Assembly (NCBI GenBank): GCA_947034885.2
Contig: OX344749.2
Span: forward strand, 29,341,501-29,405,500
From: Thuidium tamariscinum
Lineage: Eukaryota > Streptophyta > Bryopsida > Hypnales > Thuidiaceae
DNA length: 64,000 nucleotides
Reading direction: 5' to 3'
The notes under the pieces are model-generated. The model worked only from the letters and a program-made list of their open reading frames with translations. It was not told where the DNA came from and ran no database searches. Below are positions 23,644 to 36,700 of this stretch, piece after piece. A program made the position numbers and the translations under genes. The first letter of the stretch is position 1. Each line of letters starts with the position of its first letter.

Positions 23644-26600
23644 TGTTCCCCGATCACACCATAGCTACCGTTCCTCCAATATTAATTTTACTATACACGT
23701 ACCCCGGCATTTCCAAACACCACACATGATATCGCTTCTTCCCCACTCAGCGTCGACACTAAAATTACTTCAAAAACTCTGCATCATTCAAATCGATTAT
23801 CACAATTCAGAGGCTTCCACAACTCAAAAACTCCCGCGAATTGTCACATCAAAGCCCTAATACACCACAACAAATTCATGTACCCACAAATACACGCAAC
23901 ATTAAACATCTCTCTCTCTCCAGAGCTCAATCAACGACCTACAATAAACTCGATCTCGCTAACATTCGATTTCCAAAACCTGACCAATCAAAAATGAAAA
24001 CTGACCACAAATTCAGTTTCATCATTCTCTCTCCGTAGCAATCGATCACAAACGAATGCAACTGCAAATTAAAACCTTCATTAATTACTTACGACTGTAC
24101 CGGTATTATCGAATTCTTGACAGCGATGATAAATACTACCTGTCATTAAGAAAATGTTTCTGAAAAAATGATGCGAGTCCTGCATTTGGTGATTCCTCGT
24201 AGCAGCATTGTGAAGGATCGTGTCAACCCGAGAGTTGGAAGTCGATTGATCGCGCCGACTAAGTTAAGAATATGCCTGCCCCAACAATTAAAGGCAAGAT
24301 TCAGTGCACTCTTCAGGTTAACGAAGTTTGTAATTAAGAAGAAGGAGGAACGGCATTGAGCGATGGCGGAAGGGAAGAAAGAGATTTTGCAAGTTTGGAA
24401 AAATAGTGCGATCGATCGGTTGATGAAATTGCGGGGAATTGCTGTAAGTTTTGACTTGTCTGCAGGACGGGCGGGTCCTCGGTCCTCACGCCTTTGCATG
24501 ATTGGCTTGGTTGCGCACCGTGTCACCGTGATGGGCACCGGTCACCCATCACCGTGTTAGGGTATGGGATTTAACCCCAAGTGACCATTTTCTGGTCGCT
24601 GCCCCTCTTTTCATGAGCTGCCCTTTCTCAAATTTTGAGCATTTGTTTTCAATAGAAATTATCACTAAGAAATTGATTGCTATATGAATCCAATGGTTGT
24701 AGTTTTATTTTATTTTGAGGTAAACTCCACCTTACAGAGTTTCTTAAGGTTGATCGGTGTAATGTAGTTTATAGTTTAAATGTTTTTTGATTCAATTTGG
24801 GAATGGACTAAAACATCAACTATCTAATGAAGTTGTTGCCCACCTCAAAAAAGGTAGATTTAAGGAAAGAAATAAGTGTGTTCAATCTTGCTTTTCTTAA
24901 AAACACTACTCTCATTTTAGTGACCAATGAGCATTGTATACATTAGGACATTAGATGGTTTAATTGGGGCCTCTCCATTCCCTATTTGTTGTTGATCAAG
25001 TGCTCTCACTTTTTTTGTCCTTGACTTCAACTCAAGTATTCACTTAGACTATGAAGTGGAATCCAAGTGTTGGATGAAGCAAAAGTCTTCACCCTTTTGA
25101 GAACTCTAGTTGAAGATTTTCCTTTCTATACCTAGATGCTCCTTCTTGGTTGTGGCTCATTGTTTTGGATGGGGTTTGTAGCATTTTTAAGTGAGATTTT
25201 TCAATTGTTCAAGTTTTCTCAAGATTCCAATTAAATTTCCATATCTTTTTATATTGTCTGTAAACTATCTAACAACAGGATCAAACTACTATAAAGATCA
25301 TAAAAAAGATAAATAAGGGTTGACATTTACTTTAGTTTATATTGTATTTTTTCAAAACTAGTTTGAAAATTATTGTCCTCATTTGAAAAATATCACTTGA
25401 AAATATGACTAATCCTTATTAAAACAACTATTGTTACAACTTCCAAAAAAGATCATGTAGATAGTAGATGAAAATCTAGAGCTACAAAATTTAAAAGGTG
25501 TAAAGACTTCAACTTCATTCAACACTTCCATTTCTACTTCAAAATTTGAGTGAAATTCTAGGCTAGAAAAGTGAAAATGCCTAGGCAATAACTAATATAG
25601 AATAGAGATAACCTTGGCCAATGAATGCAACATGCCCTCTTATCCTAGCTTAACTCCTAAAGGACCATTGTTCATTTAGTAGACAAATTGGATTTTGAGC
25701 ATGTTCTTATGGTCTCAATTTATATCATGGTTTTTTGAAACTTTTTTTGAAGTTAGAAAAACTAAATAGCTTCATGAGAATATAATTTTTTTCTTAAATT
25801 GGTATCTGGGAATAAAAATTATGTTCAAATAAGTTCAAAACAAGGGAGATTGGGCAACAAAAAAAATTTCAAAATTTTGAGATTTTTCTTAGACTTTTTT
25901 TCTCTTAAAGATTATGTTTTTGTCTACATGGAAAGCTTTGATTTATTTGCATTCAGTAAGTTATGTGCAGTTCTGGATACTCTTTTTTGGTGGGCAATCT
26001 AAGCATCTTTTGAAAAAATACTTGTGGGATTCATTTTTATATGCAATTTTTATAATTAAAAATAAATTCCCCATAATTTAGCTTTTTTGCTAGAACAATC
26101 TCATCATTGGGATTATTGTGTTTTAATTCCATCTTAGAGATATTATTGATTTAGATCTTTCTTCTATTTCATACCTACTTCTACTTAATTTTTTTCTTAA
26201 GAATGAAAATTAAGTTTTTTTGAATTCAAAGTCAAAAAATCTAATCTCACAATGTACTAAAAAAAACTTGTTTTTTTACTTTCAATGCATATATCTCATC
26301 ATTTGTACAAGAAATTTTCTTATAAGTTTATTCCACACATCTTTATGCAAATTATGTGTAGGATTTTATGGTTAGATATTCAAAAATAATAATTTTCAAT
26401 TTTTTTTACTATTTGCAATAGAAATGGTAGTTTCGAGTGTTTTTGGCAAAAAAAAAAGCCTTGATCCTCTAGAGATTGAAACATTGGATTATAAAATGTT
26501 GGATAAGGTGTATATTTATAAAAGAACTTTCAAAAAAATTCAAATTTTCATAAAAAATTTGTACCTTAACCCATTAACATCTGAGGTCGATTTGAGGGGC

Positions 26601-28850
26601 GGTTGTAGTTTTGTATACAATTCTAAAAAAGTGCCATTTTGTACCCTTTCAAAAGATGTAATTCTAGATCAAATTGAATAAATAAGTTCCATAGGATAGT
26701 CCTTGAACCACACCAAAAATGAAAGTGATATAATGGTTTACATCTTTGTAATTACTCTTCAAAAATTGATGTATTGTAACACCCTTCAATACTAGTGCTA
26801 AATAGGATTTGCTACAATTGGGTGTAAATTTGAGTATATGGTCTTAAAATTGATTAAAAACCTTTGGACTAATTCCTTCACACTATCTATGGTGATTGAT
26901 GAATCATGCCACCTCTACCCCCTACCTCCCACCCATTTCCACCCATGCCAAAAATCAATGGCCATCCAATTGAAATTCAAAATAAAAGGTCCCACTATTT
27001 TAGCCATTATTCTAAAAAAAACATGAACTGCTCATGCCCAGTGAATCCGTGAAAGGATTTGAACTATTTCTTATTTCTCCGCGACAATTAGGCAATACAA
27101 TTTAGTATTTCATTGTGTTGAATCCTCTGTGAGCGAGAGGCATGACGGGGCGCATTTTGGATGAAGGTTCTTCCCCAATTGCAATTCAGTTTCAAGAACT
27201 TCAATTACATGTTGCGTTAATCAAATTCAAATATTTTGCATTTCAAGTTTTTCAATATGTTTTTGACTTTTTGTGTTCAATATGTTTTTGCATATTGAGT
27301 TAGATGTTCTTCAATGTTTGTTCAAGCATCTCAATATTCAAGGTGTCTAGTGCTCATATTTTGGCTGGACAAAGATGAGAGCTCTTGCAAAGTTGATGGA
27401 ATGTAAGAGCTAAGAGACGGGCATGTAAGTGAATGTAAATTCTTCACTTATAAATTTAATATGTATTTCTTTCTCAAACTAAATTTAACATTCAATTGAA
27501 TTTCTATTATTGTAATGCAATCTTTAATGTCATTTTTATAAGAGATAAATCTCAATTAAGATGTCTTTGTAAATTCCATTTCCAATTTTTACAATAAATT
27601 GTAGTTTCAATATGATGAAACTTCAACCCTAAATTTAAAAGATTAATGCAACTTCAATGTCATAGTATACATTAATCATATTTTTTCTCTCCATTTCAAT
27701 ATAATCTTCAAAATTCATTGTTGAATGCGCTTAAAACTCAAAAATTCAATGTGAAATTCACTTTAAATGTTGAAGTCACGGACCTACAATACAGTTTAAA
27801 GAAAACTTTCACAGTGACTACTAAATCATTTTATGTTTCAATTATCCATGTCATAGAATCATAGCGGTTACTTTAGAATTTATTTGTAATTGACAACAAT
27901 GACGATGATATTCAAGACCTTGTACTATCACCGGCATGCATGACCAAAGACACAATTGAGCAATCTTCCCATTCAATTGAGTATGTGATATTTACACTTG
28001 TACTCTCCGTTGATTGTGAAATTCACAAGAGCTTAGTAGTGTAGAAATCACATGATGCTCCTACATGATTAAAATATTGCACTTGTAGGTCTTGAATGTA
28101 GAGAACATTGAACAAACATGAATTACACTTTTGAAATTGTTAAAAAAAATGACAACTAATAAAAAATGACATGTGTATTTACTATAATATTTTATATGTA
28201 AAACCTAATATGACACTATCCACTCTAAAGACAAACTACACAACATATACTTAATTCCGTCACACATATACATAGCTATCCCCTACATAAAATATGCATT
28301 TTTCATTGAAAATTCCAATATGAAAGGCTAGGCCATTTCAAGTTTAGACAAGCACAACTCATTCATTTTTGCACACATTATCTTGAAATTGGTTTTGTTA
28401 GAAGTGTATGAAGACATTTTAATTATTCAGTGGTCGACTAGTCCTTAACCCTAGACCGCCCAAGGGGACAGAATGTGGCCACTGAAAATTAGAAATTGCC
28501 TTGGGCGAACTTACATTGAACTGAAATCGAGGGATCAAATGCGGAATGGGGAGATGAGTAAATTTGTAAGGTAGTGGTAGCTTTGCTGAAGTCATCGGGA
28601 TATGGAATTGTCAAGAATGGAGGTCAGAATTAGGCATAGCAAAATATGGAACATGGTAGTTGAGCCAAAATGTCCAAGAAGAGACCAAGACAAGCTGGTG
28701 GGAGATTGTTGTTTGGATCCATTCATTAGAGGGGATTGAGGCCTCCAAAGGGTTGTTTCAGGGTTGTTCCTTGAAACTATTCCTGTAACTGTTGGTCGCT
28801 ATCATGCTAGATTTACCCCAAAAAAAAAATGAATAAAAATTTGGATCCTA
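23644..28850. other. Spacer: divergent promoter area, then long AT-rich DNA
   Basis: 23644-24360 is the upstream region of the phosphodiesterase gene and of a possible plus-strand first exon at 24363. Beyond about 24600 the sequence is AT-rich with no convincing coding. Near 28569-28739 a 45-codon frame (start at 28603, MELSRMEVRIR) is followed 118 bases later by a run of 24 A, which could be a retroposed transcript, but I recognise no family. Confidence 0.4.
24363..24443 (+). CDS. Possible first exon of an unidentified gene
   Basis: An ATG in good context (GAGCGATGGCG) opens 27 codons beginning MAEGKKEILQVWKNSAIDRL and ending at a strong donor GTAAGT. I found no believable second exon; the nearest acceptor (CTGCAG at about 24464) leads to an early stop. 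It may be a truncated gene sharing an upstream region with the divergent phosphodiesterase, or chance. The product is not recognised. Confidence 0.25.
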
Positions 28851-31690
28851 AAATATGAAAAAAAAAAAAAAAAAAAAAAAATTCTTTTTGCAAAAAAATA
28901 AAAATTTATGACGCGGCACTCTCTTGACCACGTAGGATTTCTGTTCACGCGACAGAAACTGTGTTTCAAAAATCCTCTAATGTTACGAGGCGGGGACAAA
29001 ATTCTCATTTCGAGGCTTTAGGTTTTTGCACAACTCGTCCGTAGTGCTAGAGTGAAGTACTCAATTTTAATTTGGTGCTGGAGGAACTTTCGACCAATTT
29101 TGATCTTGTTGCAGCGTAGTATTGTTCAGGTTTCAGAGGCTCCGTTTTCAGAGTTTAGAACTATGGCTGCGTTTTGCAGTGTACTCCTTTCTTATTTTTG
29201 AGATTTTGAACTTCGATTGCTTATTCCATCGCCCAGTTATAAATCAGTTGAATTTGAATGAATTGTCACGCTCTATATTTGTGTTACGGTGTTTGTATGT
29301 TTCTGATCAGGCGCTCTTCGACATGTTGAATGAGGGAGGTTTGATTCTTGATTCTGTCTGTATTATCAAGGATTCATGCTCTTCATCTCTTTGGATGCAT
29401 TCACCGCAAGTACGTGGTTGCGCAACGTCCCTTCTTTGAGTTTTGGGCAACTGTGATCAAATCGGCAATACCCAGTTTCATCGCAAGAAGGTTCCGGTTT
29501 ATCCCGATCACCCATCAACAACCCGTCGCCTTCAATTTCTTACCCTTTCGTTGTTTTGAAATGTATCGTGCTTGTTTCTGCACCACCATGTTGCTTCTAT
29601 TTTCTCGGTAACATCCTCATATGCTTGATCCAAAACAATGTTTGTATTTGCCTAAATTGGTTGGAATCAAGCTGCAATACCCCAAAACCAATGTCGACAA
29701 TGAGCGCGTCCATGTTCATCAAGTGCTATAATCTTCCGATTTGATCATTCAATTTTGAGGTTTGCAATAGATCTTGCATCGTGGTTGGATTCACTCCCGT
29801 AGGCAACGGTAGATTGACGTGAGTGCACGTAGATCACAAATGAAGCACCGATTCTTCACTATGGGTCTTCGAAGCGTGTGTTTGAACCAGGCTGAGTCTA
29901 GGTGGTCTAGGGTTAATGGGTTAACCCTTCAAGAACTAAAGGGACATAATGTGTCTTCTTCAAATTTTCAATGGCAAATTCTCAATAGGGTGGAACAAAC
30001 TGAATTGGGTGGAACTAATTTCAATATTTTATAAGCTTCAATCTTGTCAAAGTAACAAGTTTACATATTTGTTCCACTGTCTAATTTACAAAATTTGAAT
30101 GTAAATAGTATTTAGAATTTTATTTAGAAAATGTGGTCTATTAGAAAAAGTAAGCAATTATAATATTTTTTCAATGAAAAGAGTAGTAGAGATAGAAAAA
30201 ATATTTTCTTGGAGATTTTTAGTCTCTATTCTTTACAATTTTATTCCAATTTTTTTTAGTAATTTCAAAAATAAGAGGTTCAATCTACAATGGTTAAGAA
30301 TACTAAATAATTAGAATCATTTCAAATTTTTTTGAAGCTATTCCACAAAATTTGATAATAATAACAATTGTTAAATTAAAAAAATTTATACATATCTAAT
30401 TTTTTTTAAAAGGATCTGATTTGGTCAATTTTAGAATTCTAATCCTTTTGTTTGAAAATGTGTACAAATTTTAGGGAGTCTTTTATTTTCTTAAATTTTA
30501 AATAAAAATCACTACATTTGCCTTAGACTCAAAAAAAATTAGAGGTGAGGGGTGGAGGTAGGAAAGCATTATTCATCTTTTAACAAAGCTTTTACTGCAA
30601 AATCTGCATTTTGGCCTATGAAGTTGATCATCTATAATTGTTACAATCTAAAAATTCAACGATCAAAATTTTCAACAATTTAATTTCATGTATACTAGAC
30701 AAAGTAGTCTTTACTTTCATGTTGTTGAAATTAAAAATTTCAAGCATATTTAGTTGTGCAAAAAATATCAAAGTGATACAATTCACTGAAAAACTTCATT
30801 ATCAAAAAGTCATTGGACCTTGAGGGATTAATTCTACAAAGAAGCAAAAGATTGAAAGAAATTCATGAATGGCTTTCAAAAAAATGAACAATGAAACTAT
30901 GGTAGAGATACCTATTATTGACCCCCCACACCATTAACAACCAATAGGATATCCTATTTCAAAGAAGATTAGAATGGATTTCTGTTTTTTCCTTGGATTG
31001 TGTGTCTTTGTACTTTTCCAAGGTTTGGACCAATAAAGTGAATGACACATAAGTGAGCATAAATGTAGGAAGTAATTAGTAGGAAATTATTCTTGAATGA
31101 TTGAAATTGGATGACTCTAGATGTTGGTTATAGGTCAAGCCCAACTTTTGCCTTCCAAAATTCATAGTAATTTTGATTCATGAGATAAAATTACCAAATT
31201 TTTTGCAATCCCTATTATTTCTATCAAAGCATCTCTTGAAAATATTTGCTTTGCCCTTCACTACCTTAGATTATATCCAAATGTGCTTATTTTATTGGTT
31301 AAGGGAGAAACACCCATTTCCGTCCCTATACCTATTCCTGGACCCTAGAGTGTCACTAAATCTGCCCATAAGCATTCATTAAAGTGTCCGACAAATGTTT
31401 AATTCTGATTTGCTGACGCAATTGTAAGACACATGTATAATTTTCATTCATTGACAATTGATTTCAGCGGAGTTCAGTTTAGGGTACACCTATAGGATGG
31501 TTCCAATGGTCTAGGGAGCCAATACTTTGAAAATTTATAGAAATTACATACTGATTCCGAAAAATTTGATTTTTTTTTGGAATATTCATGATTTTCACTC
31601 ACTAATACTTAAAAAAATATCATTTAAAAAAAAAATGCCTCCAACTATGCTGAATTCCTTATTTGCACGGTTTTAGGTGTTTGTGATAGT
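28851..31690. other. Unassigned region with A-tract and mixed composition
   Basis: A 24-base A run lies at 28858-28881. Between about 29000 and 29850 the sequence is less AT-rich and has open frames (for example 29348-29611 on plus, 87 codons), but I recognise no domain and could not build a spliced model. 29931 carries a TTAACCCTTCAAG end-like fragment. 30000-31690 is AT-rich; part of 30990-31090 recurs at 47160-47240. Confidence 0.35.
31017..31075 (+). repeat. Dispersed repeat, copy 1
   Basis: Contains TTGGACCAATAA and CATAAGTGAGCATAAATGTA; the same order of motifs recurs in the same orientation at about 47177-47230. Identity is high over roughly 60 bp and then fades. No coding content. 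Confidence 0.7.
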
Positions 31691-32340
31691 TTATTTAACC
31701 CTTAAAGGTCGATGCTGACATGTGACATCCAATGAATGACAAAACAGTCTATCCGTTGTACAAAACTTCTTTTTCATTTTATTTTTTTTCAATCATAATC
31801 CTGCAGATGTGCATGAGCATTCAAGCGCTGAAACAACATCATTTGTTGTACTGTCAATTTCAAGCATCTGAAATTGTTTGAAAATGGCATGGAGACAATA
31901 ATAGAACCATACTAAGTTACCCTTGCTGCAACTTCATTCAAGGTAGCTTGGAATGAGGATTTTTGACAAACACAATAAGGTAGGAGCACCCATTATTTTC
32001 ACTGTCCCCATTGTTCATTATTTAGTAGAGTTCAGTTTCTTTGAAAATGTCCTTCATGGTACCTTGAAACCATCCCCATGTTTAATTGTGGTTGGTGGGT
32101 TCTGATTTTTTCAGATTTTGATGTGAGAAACAAGGCAAATCTACTAGACTACAAGATTTAGGAACTCTACTCAATCTAATTTTGAAAATTCATAGAAAAT
32201 AGATGCCTTATTCAAAAATTCTATTTTTTTTTTGAAAATTCATGATTCTCAATTGCCTATACCAATTGCAAAAATATCCTTTTGAGGGAAAAGTGCCTCC
32301 AACTATGCCTCCAACTATGGTGAAATTGCTTAAATTGATT
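31530..32340 (+). repeat. Pair of diverged direct repeats
   Basis: Segments at about 31530-31650 and 32180-32310 share AAAATT(C/T)ATAGAAA, a long T run, ATTCATGATT and TGCCTCCAACTATG in the same order. They are about 650 bp apart. They could be decayed ends of a larger element, but no clear interior remains. Confidence 0.5.
31695..31750 (+). mobile_element. Fragment of the small TTAA-ended element
   Basis: Starts TTAACCCTTAAAGG and continues with GACATCCAATGAATGACAAA, which matches the left part of the element at 32856-33091 (GGCATCCGTTGAATGACAAA). The right part is missing. Confidence 0.5.
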
Positions 32341-32855
32341 GTAATGGGGGCTTCTAGCTTAATATTACTATGAATAATGCTTCCACCTCCAGTTAGCAAT
32401 GAAGCCTCACACTATTCACAACCCACAGTTATGAGCCTGACGTTTAATCTTGAAACGTCTCAATTCTTTTTTGAATTTTTGCACATTTTGGCTTATAAAT
32501 TGTACAAAAATATCATTTACTAGAATTAAATGAATTTGGTCATTAAGGAAGGTTGTCTTTCCTAGATTCAAGTGTTACCTTTGATAAATGAGAAGTTAAT
32601 AAGATGAAACAATGCCTTAAAGCCCTTTGTTCATTGTCCAAAATATGGATGGCAGAACGTTCAGGATTAAAGGTTAAACCATTTTTTTGATTTCACATAC
32701 TTTAATTTGTGTGATTTTTTAATAAGTTGAATTTAAGATTGAAGGATTTCCTATAGTCTTACCAAAAAGCCTATTTACAAATTGCACTATTTATAAAAAT
32801 CTAATCAAATAAAGTACAAACCAACTATGAATGTTCATGCATAGTGTTATTGACA

Positions 32856-33091
32856 TTAACCCTAACCCTTGAATGACGCCGCAGACGTTTGGCATCCGTT
32901 GAATGACAAAGAATCTTTCCTTCCAGGAAAGAAATGCAACTTTTCATCCTCGATATTGGGGGTGGAAAGGAAAAATCTTCTACATCACTTTGACTTCCAA
33001 TGCATATATTTGGCTTTTCCATAGTAGGTGATGTCACACGGTATCAAAATGCATGGTTTCCGCAGCCACTGGTCCGTCCTTCAAGGGTTAA
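32856..33091 (+). mobile_element. Short TTAA-bounded inverted-repeat element (copy C)
   Basis: TTAA at 32856-32859 and 33088-33091. The left end (CCCTAACCCTTGAATGAC) and the reverse complement of the right end (CCCTTGAAGGACGGACC) share CCCTTGAA-GAC. A related copy in opposite orientation lies at 53228-53459. The interior is non-coding. The termini resemble those of the larger elements at 55920 and 59451. Confidence 0.65.
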
Positions 33092-33773
33092 ATACCATTA
33101 TCAGCAGTAGTAAAAATATAAAGAGACCTTCATTTGTCAGCAATTATTGGTAGAATACAATAACTGAAAATATGCAAAACCATGATGGATTGACAAGCAA
33201 AAATCTGGTCACGATTATTTTTCAATTGCAATTTCCCAACCGGGTTTTCAATTTTTTCAGAAAAAAAATTCTGAACTTCTAAGAAAGTTCAACTTATAAA
33301 TTCTCACTTTTTTTTGCTCTGGGTTTCATACAAACTCTACTTTCATGTAATTCTATAGCCCTTCCAATTTCAATGAAAGATTTTGGAGTTGAAACTAAAT
33401 AAGCACAAGCTGCCCAGTGCCCACCCAAAAAACTGCATTGTACTGTACAACTCAGGCAAGCATTTACACCGAAGTGTTTGAGATTCAAATTCTCAGCCCG
33501 CAAGTGGCCTTCCAACTTCCGAGAGACAATATTCTAATTTGCTACATTAGGAGCTACAGTAAAGAATCCCCAAAACACCCTCCCCACTGAATTTGATGAC
33601 TATCAAAAAAAGAGAAAAATTACAATGACTACAACACGAAAAAGAGATCGTTTCCAAAGGCATACCTTTCCAAACAATCATGCGACTGCCTACAATGATA
33701 ACATACGATCCAATCTAGTACCAGAAAATTATACATTCGCCTATCATCAGCTCATGAGCTAACAAGACAGCAT

Positions 33774-36700
33774 TTAAGCAATTCCTTTCCCTTTAATTTC
33801 CAACGTCCGTATACTAAAATGACACAAGAGCTTCGAATTCCGGTGCTGTCCCTTCTTGGACTCCAACTTCACAGCACGAATTCCTTGCCTGAGTTGAGTC
33901 ACGGGTATGCAAGATTGGCCGACCATGTCATCTCGTAAAAACTTGTCATGCTCTCTCACTTCCAACCTCAGAATTGCAAGCTCCGGCGCTGAAAAAACCC
34001 ACAAAACTCAAATCAAATCACTGGATCTCCACCGTATAATAGATTCGACCATATACAACATGCACCCTTTCCGTTGTGCACAAAAAGAATTGAAGAAACT
34101 GGCCCAGTGTTGAGTATTTCAATGACTCTAGACCAAAGGGGGCGGAGGCTTTGCATTGGCAAAAGCTACATCTACAGTGAATGCAAAAGGACGTTTTTCA
34201 GGTTGCTACTCGAAAAGTAAACCAATGCTAAAATACTGTCAATTCTAAAAATACAGGGGCACAGTCTCACGTAGCGTAGCATTTGGCAATGCGAAGCCAT
34301 CCCTTTGGATTCAGAGTCAATAAACGAATCTAACGTGAGTCACTCCCATCTTTGCAAAAATAACATGAGTTCAAGATTGGGCACACAAAGAATCTGGATT
34401 CCTTTGAGTTTCCTTGATTTCAGGGGTGCTCAAGCAACTCCTCAAGGATGTTATGAAATGCAACCTAAAATAGACGATCATAGACTTTTATACCCAATTT
34501 TACAGAAGCAACGATTGTCAGTGGCCAAAAAGATTTCAAATGGTCAAGTAGAAAACAACTGCACGCTCACCTCGAAGTGGAAATACAAACTCCTCATGCT
34601 CCCAATGAGGTTCCCGAGACCGTTTTATCACCTTGGTATGTTTCTTCACTTGATCACCAATCACGCCATGAATTGCAACCTGAAAGCCCAAATATCCATA
34701 AGTGTAAATCAACTTGCAACAGTATTTTCAATGTTCTCATAAATTAAGGAAGTTGGTCTGATTCCTGGGCGACTCAAAGCTACTGATAAACAAAAGTAAC
34801 CTACACGACCAACAAACCATCAGCCTGATAAACCACTCAGGACTATTAAAACAATAATAGAGGTTTTAGCAAAATTAGATTGATTCAAAGACTTTCAGGC
34901 ATCATTTGGTTGCACTACGGTCTCCCTTTGATTACGAACCATAAAGAGACCATTCTGTGTATCATGGAGAAGGTATGTTCTATGATGTTGTCTAAAATTT
35001 TCTAAAACAGTTTAATTTTACTGAAACCCTTTAATTAAATCATTCTCCATCACGGTCAATCCTAAAACATCCAGATTAAGCATATATTTGCCACAACTGA
35101 CAGTAACCAGTAGGTGCAACGGTGGAGCAAAAGTACAGCACCTTCACAAAATAGTCCGGCTTCTTGAAAACATCATAGTTTCTATGCCAGTCAGTTCCAA
35201 GCAACACTTTCACCTGGAAAAGTACAACGAACAGAGGTTAACATAATGCTCCTAAATGGAGACATTCGACCAGAAAATTCATTTACAGACACCTTGGCAT
35301 TTGCCTTACTTAAACGAAAGGATTGCCATACTGATGTAACTCACTCTTAAAATTACAACTAGGAGAGGAGTTCCATCATAGAAAATGGAACGCTGCACGC
35401 CAAAGAATAAAGCCTGAGAATTGGACTACAACTTGGAGCTATCCACAAAACGAAATGTGAAGGCTAACCTTCAATTCCAGCTGCGGTTCCAAGCTCGCAG
35501 GGTCCACGTTGGATCCAGGAAGGAGAAAAGCAGGCTTCTTGACATACCCGCAACCATTATTCCTACTGAAGAAGGCTTTGGAAATCCACACAGGCCGATC
35601 ACGACCTTGTGTATTCACGGCTGCAACTTGAAGCCCGTGTCTCCATGCATCCATAGGATCTGCGTTTGAAGAGTCGAACCGAAGTCCAAATGGATACATT
35701 CTACCCATATTGGTCTTTGCGAACCTGCTCAACCATTTTCATACCCCACAATGTTAGAATTAAAGGCACCAAGCCCTGTCATTCAGATTAATATCTTCTC
35801 TTAAACAGCAGAAGGTAGTCGCAAGTATCCGGGAATTACAACTGCATCTTTACAATCGCAGTGCAGCCAAAATTGCTTCACCAAGTGTCCCAATTGCCAA
35901 AAGTGGACACTTCCATATACATAGGAATTGAGATAAATCATTTATGCAGCTTCCGGGAGGGTGAAAGAAATTAACCAGTAAAAAAGAAGACATCAAATCC
36001 TACATTCTCGAAAGATATAAACATGTTTGAGATTTGCTGTATTGGAAAATGAATTTCCAAAATGAACTTTTCATTTTTAGTGTTAACGACTAACTGAACC
36101 AATAGAGTGAATAAGAATTCATACTCTATCAAAGATTGTGGATGTTTCTCAATAAGATGATCGAGTTGAGATTCACTCAAATTTGCCATCACAGCACGTT
36201 CACCAGGAATCAGTGGGCCGCCTTTCACATGCCGATCCGCCATCTCTGAAGGCTTCTGACAATAGATGTACAGCAACTCCTCAAACTCGTGAATTTTGGG
36301 TATGGCCTTCTTGCCATCGTCGCCAAATTTCATTGAGGCCACTTGCTGTACCATTCTCTCAGCAACTTGACTTTGACGTCTGTGCATCTTCCTCTTGCTC
36401 CGAGAAATCCCATTCATCGATGAAATGCTGTCATCGTCCGAGCTGTCGTTCTTAATTGGCAACTTGTCGGCAGCGTTGCATTCTTCTGAAACCTGCAAAA
36501 GAAAAATTATAAATGATGGCAATCAGCAACTTGCCAAGATGGAAGTGTTTCCTAACCTAAAACATCACAATATGAAGGCGTTGCAGAGAAGAGGCAGTTG
36601 TACAAGGGATAACTTAGCACAATATCAACTGCAGAGTACACTGAGTGCTAACACCCACTCTACCCCAAGGAAGATCAAAAGTAGAGAGTTCACTCTCCAG

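Noticed and set aside
34305-34742. 145-codon open frame on the plus strand
   Set aside because: It is antisense to intron 8 and exon 8 of the PLC gene, whose splicing is well supported.
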